64,000 nucleotides of DNA from Cyprinodon diabolis (lineage: Eukaryota; Chordata; Actinopteri; Cyprinodontiformes; Cyprinodontidae): NCBI GenBank assembly GCA_030533445.1, contig CM060081.1, positions 14,081,655 to 14,145,654 on the forward strand. Reading direction: 5' to 3'. A program made the translations under genes and the position numbers. The notes beneath the pieces are model-generated. The model made no database searches. It was not told the DNA's origin and saw only the letters and a program-made list of their open reading frames with translations. Positions 44,488 to 55,045 of this stretch are shown in pieces; within the stretch, counting starts at the first letter, position 1, and each line of letters begins with the position of its first letter.

Positions 44488-46020
44488 GATCCTTAATCCT
44501 ATAAGATTTCTTATAGGATTTCTCCAATGATTTCTCCAATGAGAGATCAATATAGTTCAATTAGAATGATTATAATTATAATCAAAACCTCAAATTGTTT
44601 AGCTTTTATTGCTTTCCTTTACTTTGCCAGACTTGTAACCTCTATTGATCATCATTAGGAAAATTGAGGTCTCTCCAAGTTCAAGAAAGTTTAGCATATG
44701 CGGCCTGCAGCAGGGACATTGATGTTTTTTCATCTCAAATGAAAGCCTCCACTGTCTGGATTCTCAAAATTTACAGTAGATTTAGAAAAAAAAGCATCAC
44801 ATGTCCCTGAAGAAGTATATTGTGAGATAAGATTTGGAAAGGAGAGTTAGCATTTTCTCCACATATGTTCAAAGTATGCAACCCTAGACGATGGTCTTCA
44901 ATGTTCAAAAATAATATAATGGCTTATGGCTATCCCAAGTAGCCCAACAGACTAGCCCAACATATGAAACAAAAAGAAAAGATCAAGATAACAAGATAAC
45001 AAGATAACCATAGCATGGTTTCAAAAGAGTAGAGTGGCTGATGGGGGGAATAAGAAGGAGGTGGGCCTTTGGGTGAACCTACCAATCAGCTCTAGAAGGT
45101 CAAAAAAGACACATCAACAGCTCTTGAGAAAACCAATTAAACTCCCAGCATGCAATATTCTAGATAGAATAAAGACTAAAAAAACAATAGAAGTCTAATA
45201 TCAGCTTTTTTCTTTCAAATTGTATGACTTTTGATGTGAAATAGATTTTCATATTTTCATATTTCAAACATTATAATTAGAAACACAAAAGGGTATTAAC
45301 TTTGCACTTTAAAGAAGGACAGGATTTTAATTTTAATGGGAAGGAAATAATAGTGAAGATGTTGAGTTTCTTTCAGTACCCAAGTGTTTCATTTTATTAT
45401 CTTAAGTGCAAAGGAGGTTATATATTTTAGGAACTATACATATCATTTTTATCTATTTTTTTAAACAGCTGAAGTTTCCTGACATTTGATCGCATGCTCT
45501 TAGGTATACCAATTTTTTTTTTATATATTCTCTGAGTTGAAGCACGATGAGGAGAAGGTTAGAGGTAAGTAATATCTTATAAGAAATGCATGCTCCCCAG
45601 GCAATACATTGCTGAAAGCAAAATGTTTATGTGTAACTGACTTTGTGAAAACAGATTTAGTGGCTCAGTATTGCTATGGACAGAGCAAAATAATTTTTAG
45701 AGGAATGTTTTTTAAACATGGAAAGAAGTACCTATGCTCAGGTTCCTCATCTAGCAAACTGAATAGCCTCATGCTGCCTTTGTGTTTGGATTTTATTTGT
45801 TGACTTTTAGATCAATCTTTTTCTTTGTGGGGCTGTACTGCAGATATCAATGTAGAAGCTCGTAAAGCATACAACAAGGACCTCGTATAGCGTCCCAATG
45901 TAACGAACTTTTTTACCTGAATTCCTAGTCAAAAAAAAGGACCCTGGAAGCTTGGTGAACTGCCCTTCACCACATGCATGATTAGCTTTAAAATAATGGA
46001 AGTCTCATCACTTCCATTAT
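44488..46020. other. AT-rich DNA, no gene recognised
   Basis: Small local repeats only: a duplicated TGATTTCTCCAA near 44517-44540 and three ACAAGATA units near 44988-45008. A perfect 12-bp inverted repeat AATAATGGAAGT / ACTTCCATTATT lies at about 45994-46021, right at the left edge of the next L2 copy. Confidence 0.5.
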
Positions 46021-46946
46021 TAGAGCACTTCGCTCTCAATCTGCAGGTTTACTAGTGGTTCCTAGAATTTCTAAAAGTAGAATGGGAGGCAGATCTTTTA
46101 GTTATCAGGCTCCTCTCCTGTGGAACCAACTACCAGTTTTAGTCCGTTAGGCAGACACTCTGTCTACTTTTAAGACTAGGCTTAAAACTTTCCTTTTTGA
46201 TAAAGCTTATAGTTAGGGTGGCTCAGGTTATCCTGAGCTCTCTCTCTATAGTTATGCTGCTATAGGCTTAGACTTTTGGAGGACATAGGGACCCCCATTT
46301 CATCCTTCTGCTTCATTCTCTCTCTGTTCTCCTATTCTGCAGAATCTGTTTGTTCAATCTCTAACCTTCTGCTCTCTCTGCTTTTCCTCAGAGTAGCTTT
46401 GCCTCGTCTGTTCCTGTTTGGCTGTGACGTCATCCAGGAAAGAAACATCAGCTGTGCTGCTTCCATCAACACCCTTGTTTGTAGATGTTGGAGATAGGCC
46501 TGTCTTCCAGTGTGGTCCTGTTTCTCTGGCCGTGGCTGGGTGGATGTGCTCTCTTCATCCTCTGGCATGGGAGCTGCCTTGGAGCTCGTCTGCCTGGCTG
46601 TGTGTTTCCTGGACGGGGCCGCCTTTTACAGCTGCTTTTTGTATCTCTGCTTCTGTCTCCTTGAACCCCAGTCGGCCTTGGCAGATGGCCGCTCACACTG
46701 AGCCTGGTTCTGCTGGAGGTTTCTTCCTGTTAAAAGGGAGTTTTTCCTCTCCACTGTCGCTACAAGCATGCTTAGTGTGAGGGATTGTATTTGAGTCAAT
46801 GAGTCAATGCAATCAACTGGTTTTCCTTAGATAGAAAACTTTGTATCAATTTGACTGTATGATCTGGTTGAACTGTAAAGTGCCTTGAGATGACATGTGT
46901 TGTGAATTTGGCGCTATATAAATAAACTGAATTGAATTGAATTGAA
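46021..46946 (+). mobile_element. L2/Maui-type LINE 3' end, 5'-truncated
   Basis: About 926 bp colinear with 16433-17338 of the larger L2 copy. It covers the last coding region of the RT protein (GGCAGATCTTTTAGTTATCA), the 3' untranslated region and the TATAAATAAACTGAATTGAA tail. It has a few small indels relative to the other copy, including about 10 extra bases near 46525. Truncation near the end of RT is typical of dead copies. Frames of up to 120 aa over it are not genes. Confidence 0.9.
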
Positions 46947-47396
46947 TCTGATAAGATTCATGCATGTTATTTACAGGAAAACATGCTTGGTGGATATTGA
47001 TCTGGAGGTAGAGTATCCGGAGGCAGAAATGTCTTTATTGTATTTCACCTAAACAGCCCTTTCATCTTACTTACTGTATTGACAGCTCAGAGGAGAGAAT
47101 GAGACATAAAGAGAGGGAGTCAGTAAACAACTAACAACTTTATTTAGGTTCTTCTAACGGCTATCAGGAGACTGTTTTATGTGTCCGTTATGGCCCAAAC
47201 AGTACATATAAAAGTCATTATAACCAATTTACTGACAGATGAAACATTTTTCTTCTAATAGACTTTGCTAAAGTACCTTGCAAGAAATGTCCAAACAATT
47301 AGAGTTTTTCCTACTTTCTTGCTTTTACTAAACAAAATAATATAAAATTGTAGAATATATTTTTCTCTTTTAGGTCCCTATTCTTTTGTCATGATC
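46947..47396. other. AT-rich DNA, nothing recognised
   Basis: Short stretch between the L2 copy and the chromovirus LTR; no motif or frame supported. Confidence 0.45.
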
Positions 47397-48102
47397 AGTT
47401 TTAGAGATAAACCCACATGCAGAACACCACTGAACACCACTTGGTAAAAAGTTTAACAGAGTTTATTTAGTTTTCACAAAAACAAGACAAGATTCAGGTT
47501 CAGGTCCGGGCAGGATTCTCTGGTGTCTGCAGAGACGGATAGTTGGTTAGCTGGGTATGCAGATAAGTTAAATGGATTTTCAGATATTTCAGTGGATACC
47601 TTGAAGAGGTCCAGGTTTGTTCAGAGAGAGGGAACCAGTTGGGATCAGAGACAGTTGGTTCAGCAGAGTGCTTAGGCAGCAGCAGCGTCTTACTTCTGAC
47701 TTCCAGTGATCAGACCTTGGTTGAAGTGATCAGCTCTTTCCCAAGAGCAGCAGGTGGGTTCCAGAATGTAGTCTTCAGGTTTGGCTCTCTAGGGCAGGCA
47801 GGCAGATTCAGGTTAAGCTCATCCAGAGCTTCTCTCGAGAGACTGGTTTTCCTAGGAGCGAGAAGAAAGAGGCAATTAGGTCGAGGTTTCTCTAGGAAGA
47901 TAACTATCAGTAAATTCAGAGGCTCACGTTCGCTAACCAAACTTGGCTAACACTGCGGCGTCGAAGCAAGGTCTGGCAGCTGCTTATGAAGGCCGGTCTC
48001 CTGATGAGCTGATGAGCGTCAGCTGGGCTGGGGGGCTCCAGCGCAGTGGAGGATCCACAGCGCACTCTGCTGGAGAAGGTGGAGAAACTCCAGATCCCAA
48101 CA
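47397..48102 (-). repeat. 3' LTR of the chromovirus-type element
   Basis: 706 bp, starting TGTCATGATCAG and ending GATCCCAACA as read on the plus strand, colinear with the two solo LTRs. The CTCF-like near match GCGCACTCTGCTGG lies at 48060-48073. The left flank is TCTTT; no partner duplication is recognisable because the other end of the element is lost. Confidence 0.92.
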
Positions 48103-48113
48103 GTACCCCCCTC
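48103..48113 (-). promoter_or_regulatory. Polypurine tract
   Basis: On the minus strand GAGAGGGGGG plus two or three bases directly precedes the 3' LTR, the expected site of the plus-strand primer. Confidence 0.75.
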
Positions 48114-49142
48114 TCAACGACCGCCTCTTGTCGGTCCCGAGGAAGTGGACGGGAGGGAACTCTCATACTCCTTGATTAATGATGGATCGAGGATGTAAGA
48201 GCCAGGAACCCAGGAGCGGTCCTCCGGACCATAGCCCTCCCAGTCGACGAGGTACTGCCATCCGCGACCTCGCCGACGGGAGTCCACGATCCGGCGAACC
48301 GTGTATGCCGGATGACCGTCGATATCCAGGGCGGGTGGAGGGGAGTCGGATGGTGGGCACAAAGGACTAGAAATGACCGGTTTCAACTGGGAGACATGGA
48401 ATGTGGGGTGGATGCGAAGGGAAGGAGGCAAATGTAGGCGGACAGCAGAGGGATTGATGATTCGATCCACTTTGTAGGGACCAATGAACCTCGGGGACAG
48501 CTTCCTAGACATGCCTTTCAGAGGTATGTCCTGGGTCGACAGCCAAACCTCTTGGCCAGGGGTGAAGTTGGGAGCCGGACGTCTCCTAGAATCCGCAAAC
48601 CTTTTGGTAGACTCAGAGGAACGGGTGAGGGCAGTGATGGTCTCCTTCCAAATACGTTGGGAACGACGGATGTGATGATGGACAGATCTTACAGATTTCT
48701 CTCTCTCGTCTGCAGGAAAGAGTGGAGGCTGATAACCTGGAGACACTTGGAAGGGAGACAAACCAGTGGAAGCAGATCTGAGAGAGTTGTGTGCATACTC
48801 AATCCAGGTCAACAATTGACCCCAGTCGGAAGGATTATTAGAGGTCAGGCAGCGGAGAGCGGACTCGAGTTGCTGGTTCATCCTCTCCGTCTGCCCGTTA
48901 GATTGAGGATGGTAACCGGAAGTTAAGGAGGATTTGCAGTTTAGAGCCGAACAGAAAGCTTTCCAGACCTGAGAGATGAACTGGGGACCACGATCAGAGA
49001 GGACTTCCTGAGGGATACCATGGAGGCGTAAAACATGCTTCACCAGACGCTGAGCCATCTGGAATGCAGTAGGGAGCTTTCTGAGGGGAATCAGATGACA
49101 GGCCTTGGAGAATCGATCAATAATGGTTAGAATTGTAGTCAT
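48114..49142 (-). pseudogene. Chromovirus integrase C-terminal part with chromodomain
   Basis: 342 codons from an in-frame ATG, which is not a natural start. The integrase core has Asp50 (LSDRGPQF) and Glu86 (NGQTERMNQ), 35 residues apart. A GPY/F-type module (RFIGPYKV, about 218-225) follows, and a chromodomain at about 280-328 ([24 protein letters not shown]) that in chromoviruses steers integration toward particular chromatin. The first catalytic Asp lies in the neighbouring frame (49117-50208). The two frames overlap by about 26 bp and are one base out of register, so a single-base indel near 49120-49142 broke the protein. The C-terminus ends just before the polypurine tract. Confidence 0.9.
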
Positions 49143-50208
49143 ATCTCAAGGAAATCGGAAGACCAGTGACGAAATCAACGGCGATATGCGACCAAGGACG
49201 GGTTGGAACCGGTAGTGGATGTAACAGGCCAGAAGGTGGTTGGTGAGAGGTCTTATTTCGGGCGCAGATGGGACAAGCCAGCACGTACTCCTTAACATCC
49301 TTATGTAAGGACGGCCACCAAAATCGCCTGCTTATGAGGGCGGTTCTGCTTACTCCAGGATGGGCCGAAAATTTTGCTGCGTGCATCCACTGGATTAGGC
49401 GGGATCTGACGGAAGAAGGAACATACATTTTATTAGGAGGACCATTACCTGGGTCAGGGTCTGAGGCCAGGGCAGAGCTGATCAAATCAGTGATCTCCCA
49501 GGAAACGGCTCCTACAGTGCATGAGGCGGGAAGAACAGGTTCTGGTGTCTCAGGTTGATCGGACGAATACAGACGAGAGAGAGAGTCGGGCTTGACGTTT
49601 TTGGAACCAGGTCTGTATGAAATTATGAGATTAAACCGTGAGAAGAATAAAGACCACCTTGAATGCCGAGAATTGAACCTTTTGGCTGATTGAATATAGG
49701 CCAGGTTCTTGTGGTCTGTCCAAACCAGTACTGGATGCTCAGCTCCCTCGAGCCAGTGTCTCCATTCCTCCAGGGCGAGCTTAATGGCCAGAAGTTCTCG
49801 ATCTCCAACGTCATAATTTTGCTCGGCTGGAGAGAGTCTGCGTGAATAGAAAGCACAAGGATGAGTCTTTTGATCAGAATCAGACTTCTGAGACAACACA
49901 GCTCCGACACCGGAATCAGATGCATCAACTTCGAGGATGAACTGCTTCGTTGGATCTGGCTGAACCAAAATGGGAGCGCTGGAAAAGAGTTTCTTTAATT
50001 TATTAAAGGCCTCTTCGGCTTCAGGAGTCCATTGAAAAGTTCTCTTAACAGAAGTAAGAGCTGTGAGAGGTAGGGCTGTCTGGCTATAATTTTTGATGAA
50101 TCTCCTGTAGAAGTTTGCAAAACCGAGGAATCTCTGAAGTTGCTTGCGGTTTTCAGGTGTAGGCCAATCCAGAACTGCCTTTATCTTATCCTCTGATGGC
50201 TTCACTTG
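49117..50208 (-). pseudogene. Chromovirus RT thumb, RNase H and integrase N-terminus
   Basis: The frame is open from the truncation point. The first codon offered as a start is GTG and not a real start. It carries the RT C-terminal region ([18 protein letters not shown], about 20-37), RNase H with [12 protein letters not shown] (Asp94), Glu137 and WTDHKNL (Asp164), the integrase zinc finger (His275, His282, Cys311, Cys314), and the first integrase catalytic Asp344 in AVDFVTGLP. It then runs out of frame. The RT palm with its catalytic Asp pair is absent, so the copy cannot be autonomous. Confidence 0.9.
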
Positions 50209-50305
50209 GTTTGTAGTTTGTAGCGAAAATAGTAAACAAATAGGGATTAACTACTGTTTGTTTTTTTCTTTTCCATCTGTGTTTTTGTATTTATGCAATT
50301 ATTAT

Positions 50306-50333
50306 TGTGTGTGTGTGTGTGTGTGTGTGTGTG
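50306..50333. repeat. (GT)n microsatellite
   Basis: About 28 bp of GT followed by a short G run. Confidence 0.95.
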
Positions 50334-50443
50334 GGGGGGTAAATATAGTTAATTACAGTGAATATGTAAATACGGTATGTACACAATTATGTTCTTGTAT
50401 ATGTATTTACGTTCAAAGATGGAAACAGAAACAACAACCACGT

Positions 50444-50446
50444 AAA

Positions 50447-50538
<92 letters not shown>

Positions 50539-50540
50539 AA
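50444..50540. repeat. (AAAG)n microsatellite
   Basis: About 23-24 nearly perfect AAAG units. One strand is pure purine, so triplex-forming. A 136-aa frame ending in Lys/Glu repeats is an artefact of this array. Confidence 0.97.
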
Positions 50541-50717
50541 AAAAATCAGTGTAGTTCAATGCAGGGTTAAGGTTATACAGCAACTCGAAAAAATACTCCT
50601 CAACATGTGAAAATATCAGAATTTTTCATCTGGAAAGAGTATGATACAGCAAACACACACGTCTACAGAGAAAACTAAAAAGAAGAAGGAAAGAGACACT
50701 ACACACATCTAAATATA

Positions 50718-51965
50718 CACTATATTGCCAAAAGTATTTGCTCACCCATCCAAATTATTGGAATCAGGTGTTCCAATCACTTCCATGGCCACAGGTGTAT
50801 AAATTCAAGCACCTAGGCATGCAGACTGTTTTTACAAACATTTGTGAAAGAATGGGTCGCTCTCAGGAGCTCAGTGAATTCCAGCGTGGAACTGTGATAG
50901 GATGCCACCTGTGCAACAAATCCAGTCGTGAAATTTCCTCGCTCCTAAATATTCCACAGTCAACTGTCAGCTGTATTATAAGAAAATGGAAGTGTTTGGG
51001 AACGACAGCAACTCAGCCACGAAGTGGTAGGCCACGTAAACTGACGGAGCGGGGTCAGCGGATGCTGAAGCGCATAGTGCGAAGAGGTCGCCAACTTTCT
51101 GCAGAGTCAATCACTACAGACCTCCAAACTTCATGTGGCCTTCAGATTAGCTCAAGAACAGTGCGCAGAGAGCTTCATGGAATGGGTTTCCATGGTCGAG
51201 CAGCTGCATCCAAGCCATACATAACCAAGTGCAATGCAAAGCGTCGGATGCGGTGGTGTAAAGCACGCCGCCACTGGACTCTAGAGCAGTGGAGACGCGT
51301 TCTCTGGAGTGACGAATCGCGCTTCTCCATCTGGCAATCTGATGGACGGGTCTGGGTTTGGCGGTTGCCAGGAGAACGGTACTTGTCTGACTGCATTGTG
51401 CCAAGTGTAAAGTTTGGTGGAGGGGGGATTATGGTGTGGGGTTGTTTTTCAGGAGCTGGGCTTGGCCCCTTAGTTCCAGTGAAAGGAACTCTGAATGCTT
51501 CAGCATACCAAGACATTTTGGACAATTCCATGCTCCCAACTTTGTGGGAACAGTTTGGAGCTGGCCCCTTCCTCTTCCAACATGACTGTGCACCAGTGCA
51601 CAAAGCAAGGTCCATAAAGACATGGATGACAGAGTCTGGTGTGGATGAACTTGACTGGCCTGCACAGAGTCCTGACCTCAACCCGATAGAACACCTTTGG
51701 GATGAATTAGAGCGGAGACTGAGAGCCAGGCCTTCTCGTCCAACATCAGTGTGCGACCTCACAAATGCGCTTCTGGAAGAATGGTCAAAAATTCCCATAA
51801 ACACACTCCTAAACCTTGTGGACAGCCTTCCCAGAAGAGTTGAAGCTGTTCTAGCTGCAAAGGGTGGACCGACGTCATATTGAACCCTATGGATTAGGAA
51901 CGGGATGTCACTTAAGCTCATATGTGAGTCAAGGCAGGTGAGCAAATACTTTTGGCAATATAGTG
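50718..51965 (+). mobile_element. Tc1-type DNA transposon (DD34E), apparently intact
   Basis: 1248 bp bounded by perfect 29-bp terminal inverted repeats (50718-50746 and 51937-51965, starting CACTATATTGCCAAAAGT). They are flanked by TA on both sides (50716-50717 and 51966-51967), the target duplicated by Tc1/mariner elements. It contains one uninterrupted transposase gene. Perfect terminal repeats and an open frame suggest a young copy that may still be mobile or able to mobilise relatives. Confidence 0.95.
50852..51883 (+). CDS. Tc1 family transposase, DD34E
   Basis: The start is the ATG at 50852 ([10 protein letters not shown]), giving 343 residues, the usual length for Tc1 transposases. 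The frame is open for 38 further codons upstream, but from a TTG. The N-terminus has the bipartite paired-like DNA-binding region: a first helix-turn-helix at about 5-50, then a GRPRK AT-hook-like motif at 59-63, and a second helix-turn-helix at about 65-110. The catalytic domain has Asp154 (LWSDESRF), Asp245 ([11 protein letters not shown]) and Glu280 ([13 protein letters not shown]), with 34 residues between the second Asp and the Glu. It cuts at the terminal repeats and inserts at TA. No stop, frameshift or missing catalytic residue is visible. The 323-aa antisense frame (51175-52146) is a shadow. Confidence 0.95.
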   Translation: MGRSQELSEFQRGTVIGCHLCNKSSREISSLLNIPQSTVSCIIRKWKCLGTTATQPRSGRPRKLTERGQRMLKRIVRRGRQLSAESITTDLQTSCGLQISSRTVRRELHGMGFHGRAAASKPYITKCNAKRRMRWCKARRHWTLEQWRRVLWSDESRFSIWQSDGRVWVWRLPGERYLSDCIVPSVKFGGGGIMVWGCFSGAGLGPLVPVKGTLNASAYQDILDNSMLPTLWEQFGAGPFLFQHDCAPVHKARSIKTWMTESGVDELDWPAQSPDLNPIEHLWDELERRLRARPSRPTSVCDLTNALLEEWSKIPINTLLNLVDSLPRRVEAVLAAKGGPTSY

Positions 51966-51967
51966 TA

Positions 51968-54917
51968 TCCAGGCAATGTGTTACCAAAATATTGCAAGAC
52001 CTATTTATGTCAGTAAGAATCAGCGCATCCCACTTCCAGATAGAAAGTGCTACTTTGACTCCTTGGTACAGCCCACATGTCACACACTGTACACCATAGA
52101 GACAGCTGCATTGTTCACAGAGCTGCATCCTTCTTTTAACCCACATAGTTTAGCTACACGAAGCTCCATAAGAGGTTTTTTGCATCCAAGGCTACTGTAC
52201 ATACTGCACAAAGCAGTGACCATTTCATGACCAATGGTGATATTAAAAACAACTGTGCCAGCAGAAAAGAATCTACCACTGACTCATCTTCATACTTTGA
52301 GCATTTGGTTAACAATTTCATAATATAGTGCTCACTATAAAATGGCCTACCGGTTTGTAAATATCTTTCAGTTTTAAGGTTTGCTGTTATCACTTTGGCA
52401 CAATATGGAGATATGGGAGGTTCTCGTTGAACGGAGGCAAAGAGTGAGAGGCAGAAGTTTTAAGGAACTAATGGAGACTCCTGTATGCATAACACAGAAG
52501 CATCAGGCTGTGTTGCTTCATACCAACAGCTGTTGGCAAAAAAGAGGCCTGACTCCTCCCATTGAGGCTCTGCATCCGAAGGCTTCCCAGAAGAGAGCCT
52601 CTGATTGAAATGTAAATCCAGAAAGTAACTTCAAAAAGTAGAAAATGTCTAGCTTTATATAGATCGGATCTGTTAGTCTTGTGGCGCTTCACCACTTTGA
52701 ATTTCAGTATTATGTGTTGGGTACATACTCAACACATAGTTATTGCTGAAATCATAAACAGGTTGGTCTACTGTAACAATCACATGCAGGTTAGAACAAA
52801 GAATAGGAAGTTATAAAGAGATGTTTTACAACTTAATCTGCACACCTGAAGTTTGAACACCACAATAATTGCAGGATCAACTGTTTTCCACAAAATGTGA
52901 ATGCAGACATTAAAGATACTGTCTTCTGTGCTGAAGAAATAAGGTCTTATCATCTTTCAGGTGTTGTTTAAACTTAATTCTGTGTCATAATTCATAATTT
53001 GATCTAAAAAGCACCATCTTAAGATCACAACCACTTGCTCAAGCAACATACTATTAAATCTGCTAATGAATGTGAAATCTTGCCTTCAATTTTCTTCACA
53101 GTAATAATCCTGAAAGAGCTTGGTGTGTCTGATACATACGTATAACATATTTAAAAGTCAGAAAATTATTTCAGCTCTTGCCTGCTATATTTTTTTTTCG
53201 CATTTTAAAAATGTAAAACTTTATATAAGTAAAATGGGAAATATACATTTGTAACAGAAAACAAATTAAAGGATTTGTTAGCTTAGGAATTTGGTTTGTT
53301 TGATGCCTAAATTGCATTTTAGTTTTTATGTTTGCTACATTACAGTTTATATATAATCTGTAAACTGGTCCAGGGAAAAATTAAATCAAGATATAGATAT
53401 AATATTAATACAATGCATTTGATTGCAGAGAGAAATGTGATACTTGAAGAACAGAAAACTACACTCTGACCAAAGTTTGTCTCCATCGAAAAACAAGTTT
53501 GGGGCAGAAAGTTCCAAACAGGTAAGTCTGGTCCTCCAGTGTGTGCCCTAAAGCTCTGAATGTGTGTGTTAGAAACTGGACCACAGAGCCCTGGGAAAAG
53601 GAGAGATGTTTGTTGCATACTGGGTGCTCCCACATTGCTTACTTAAGAAAAAAAACTGCAAAAGAACTTAGAGCAGGGAATAGGTATTATGATTTTGAAA
53701 AAGTTCAGCAAGAAAACTTTGGGTCTATAAGGATGCTACGGCCACTGTGACCTTGTTGGTGCACACACAGTTGCAGTCGTTTTTTCCTTTCTTCCACTTC
53801 CAAGCCACGTTTGTTTCAAGGGTAGTAGAAGAAGAAGAAATGGTTATCTGCTTCATCGCCTGACATGGTGCATGTTGCTGTCATAAAAAATGCGTGTGTC
53901 TCATTATAAACCGCCACATAGTAAACAGCATTACAGCATGACCAGTGCAGTGCTGAATATGCTGAATATGGCTTGTCCAGGGAGTGACGGCTTGGCTTGT
54001 GGCTGCAGTTAGCTGCAGAACAAGTCGAATTACTCGGCTGCAGTATGTTGATAAATCAAACAGTATTAAATAAATCATCATCAACTATAACTAGTTTTAA
54101 TACACCATCTGTGAATGTATATTTTCATTTGAGTAATCTTCATCTTTTGTAGGCTTTTTTTGTAAGGATGTACTCCCAGTTTTTTTTTTCCCTACGACTT
54201 TAATGACAATCAGAAAGGCTAATTTAGCTTTCTTTCCCACTTAAGATAGTGTTTTTTATCTGTTGTGAATGGTGAAGAAATAGGAACTAGGAACAGCTGC
54301 AAAGGAGAGGGAGATGGCGATGGAGAACATTGCTGCTCGCGTTAATGCGGAACTTTAAATGTAATCTCTATGGGAGGATGTTTTTACATTTATTAAAAGC
54401 ACTCTCCTCTCGTTACATTTGTAGATCACTAAAATGGATTCTTTCTGTTCAAAATCACATTTCTAGTTGGAACTTTAATAACAGATTTTCTAAATTACAT
54501 TAATGCAGCAGAAACTGAATTTTAGGAAGTAAAGAAATAAAATTGTGTCTGATTTAAATTTGATATACCTAGAAATGTTTACACATTTCTAGTGGCCATT
54601 TTGACAGTTATCAGCTTGACTGAATATGTATTGATGATATTGAAAATATATTTCTTTCTGATCAGAAAAAAAACAAATTATGTCCATTAACAATAGGAAC
54701 ATGGAGATTAAAAAATCACTTTTTGAAATCTAGAATGTTTATATATAAATAGGAAAAATAAGCATTTAAATATAAATAATGATATTTTGTTTGAAACATT
54801 TATTTTGACCAAAAAAAAAAATTATTCCTGATATCTAATACTTTTTCAGACAAAGTAATTTATAACTAAACAGCCTGCCATAACCTGTTTTAGTCACGAT
54901 ACCATTAAGTGGGTATG
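51968..54917. other. AT-rich DNA, no gene recognised
   Basis: Frames of 60-97 aa have no motif. A short hairpin TATGTGTTG / CAACACATA lies near 52711-52738. No terminal repeats or tandem arrays were seen. Confidence 0.5.

Positions 54918-55045
<128 letters not shown>

Larger units (their letters stand above)
47397..50208 (-). mobile_element. Chromodomain gypsy element, 5'-truncated
   Basis: Minus-strand element with 3' LTR (47397-48102), polypurine tract and the 3' half of pol, in the usual Ty3/gypsy order RT-RNase H-integrase-chromodomain. It breaks off near 50208 inside the RT region, so gag, protease, the RT catalytic core and the 5' LTR are missing. A frameshift splits integrase. The C-terminal chromodomain places it among chromoviruses, the group that includes fish sushi-like elements. 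Beyond the break the sequence is unrelated and runs into a GT microsatellite. The LTR is shared with solo copies at 9508-10216 and 40601-41392. Confidence 0.9.

Noticed and set aside
46418..46780. 120-aa frame resembling another at 16936-17172
   Set aside because: Both lie in the L2 3' untranslated region; similarity reflects the shared LINE.
50406..50554. Lys/Glu-rich protein end
   Set aside because: Pure artefact of the AAAG microsatellite.
51175..52146. 323-aa minus-strand open frame
   Set aside because: Antisense to the Tc1 transposase; no domain, and its extent follows the transposase gene.
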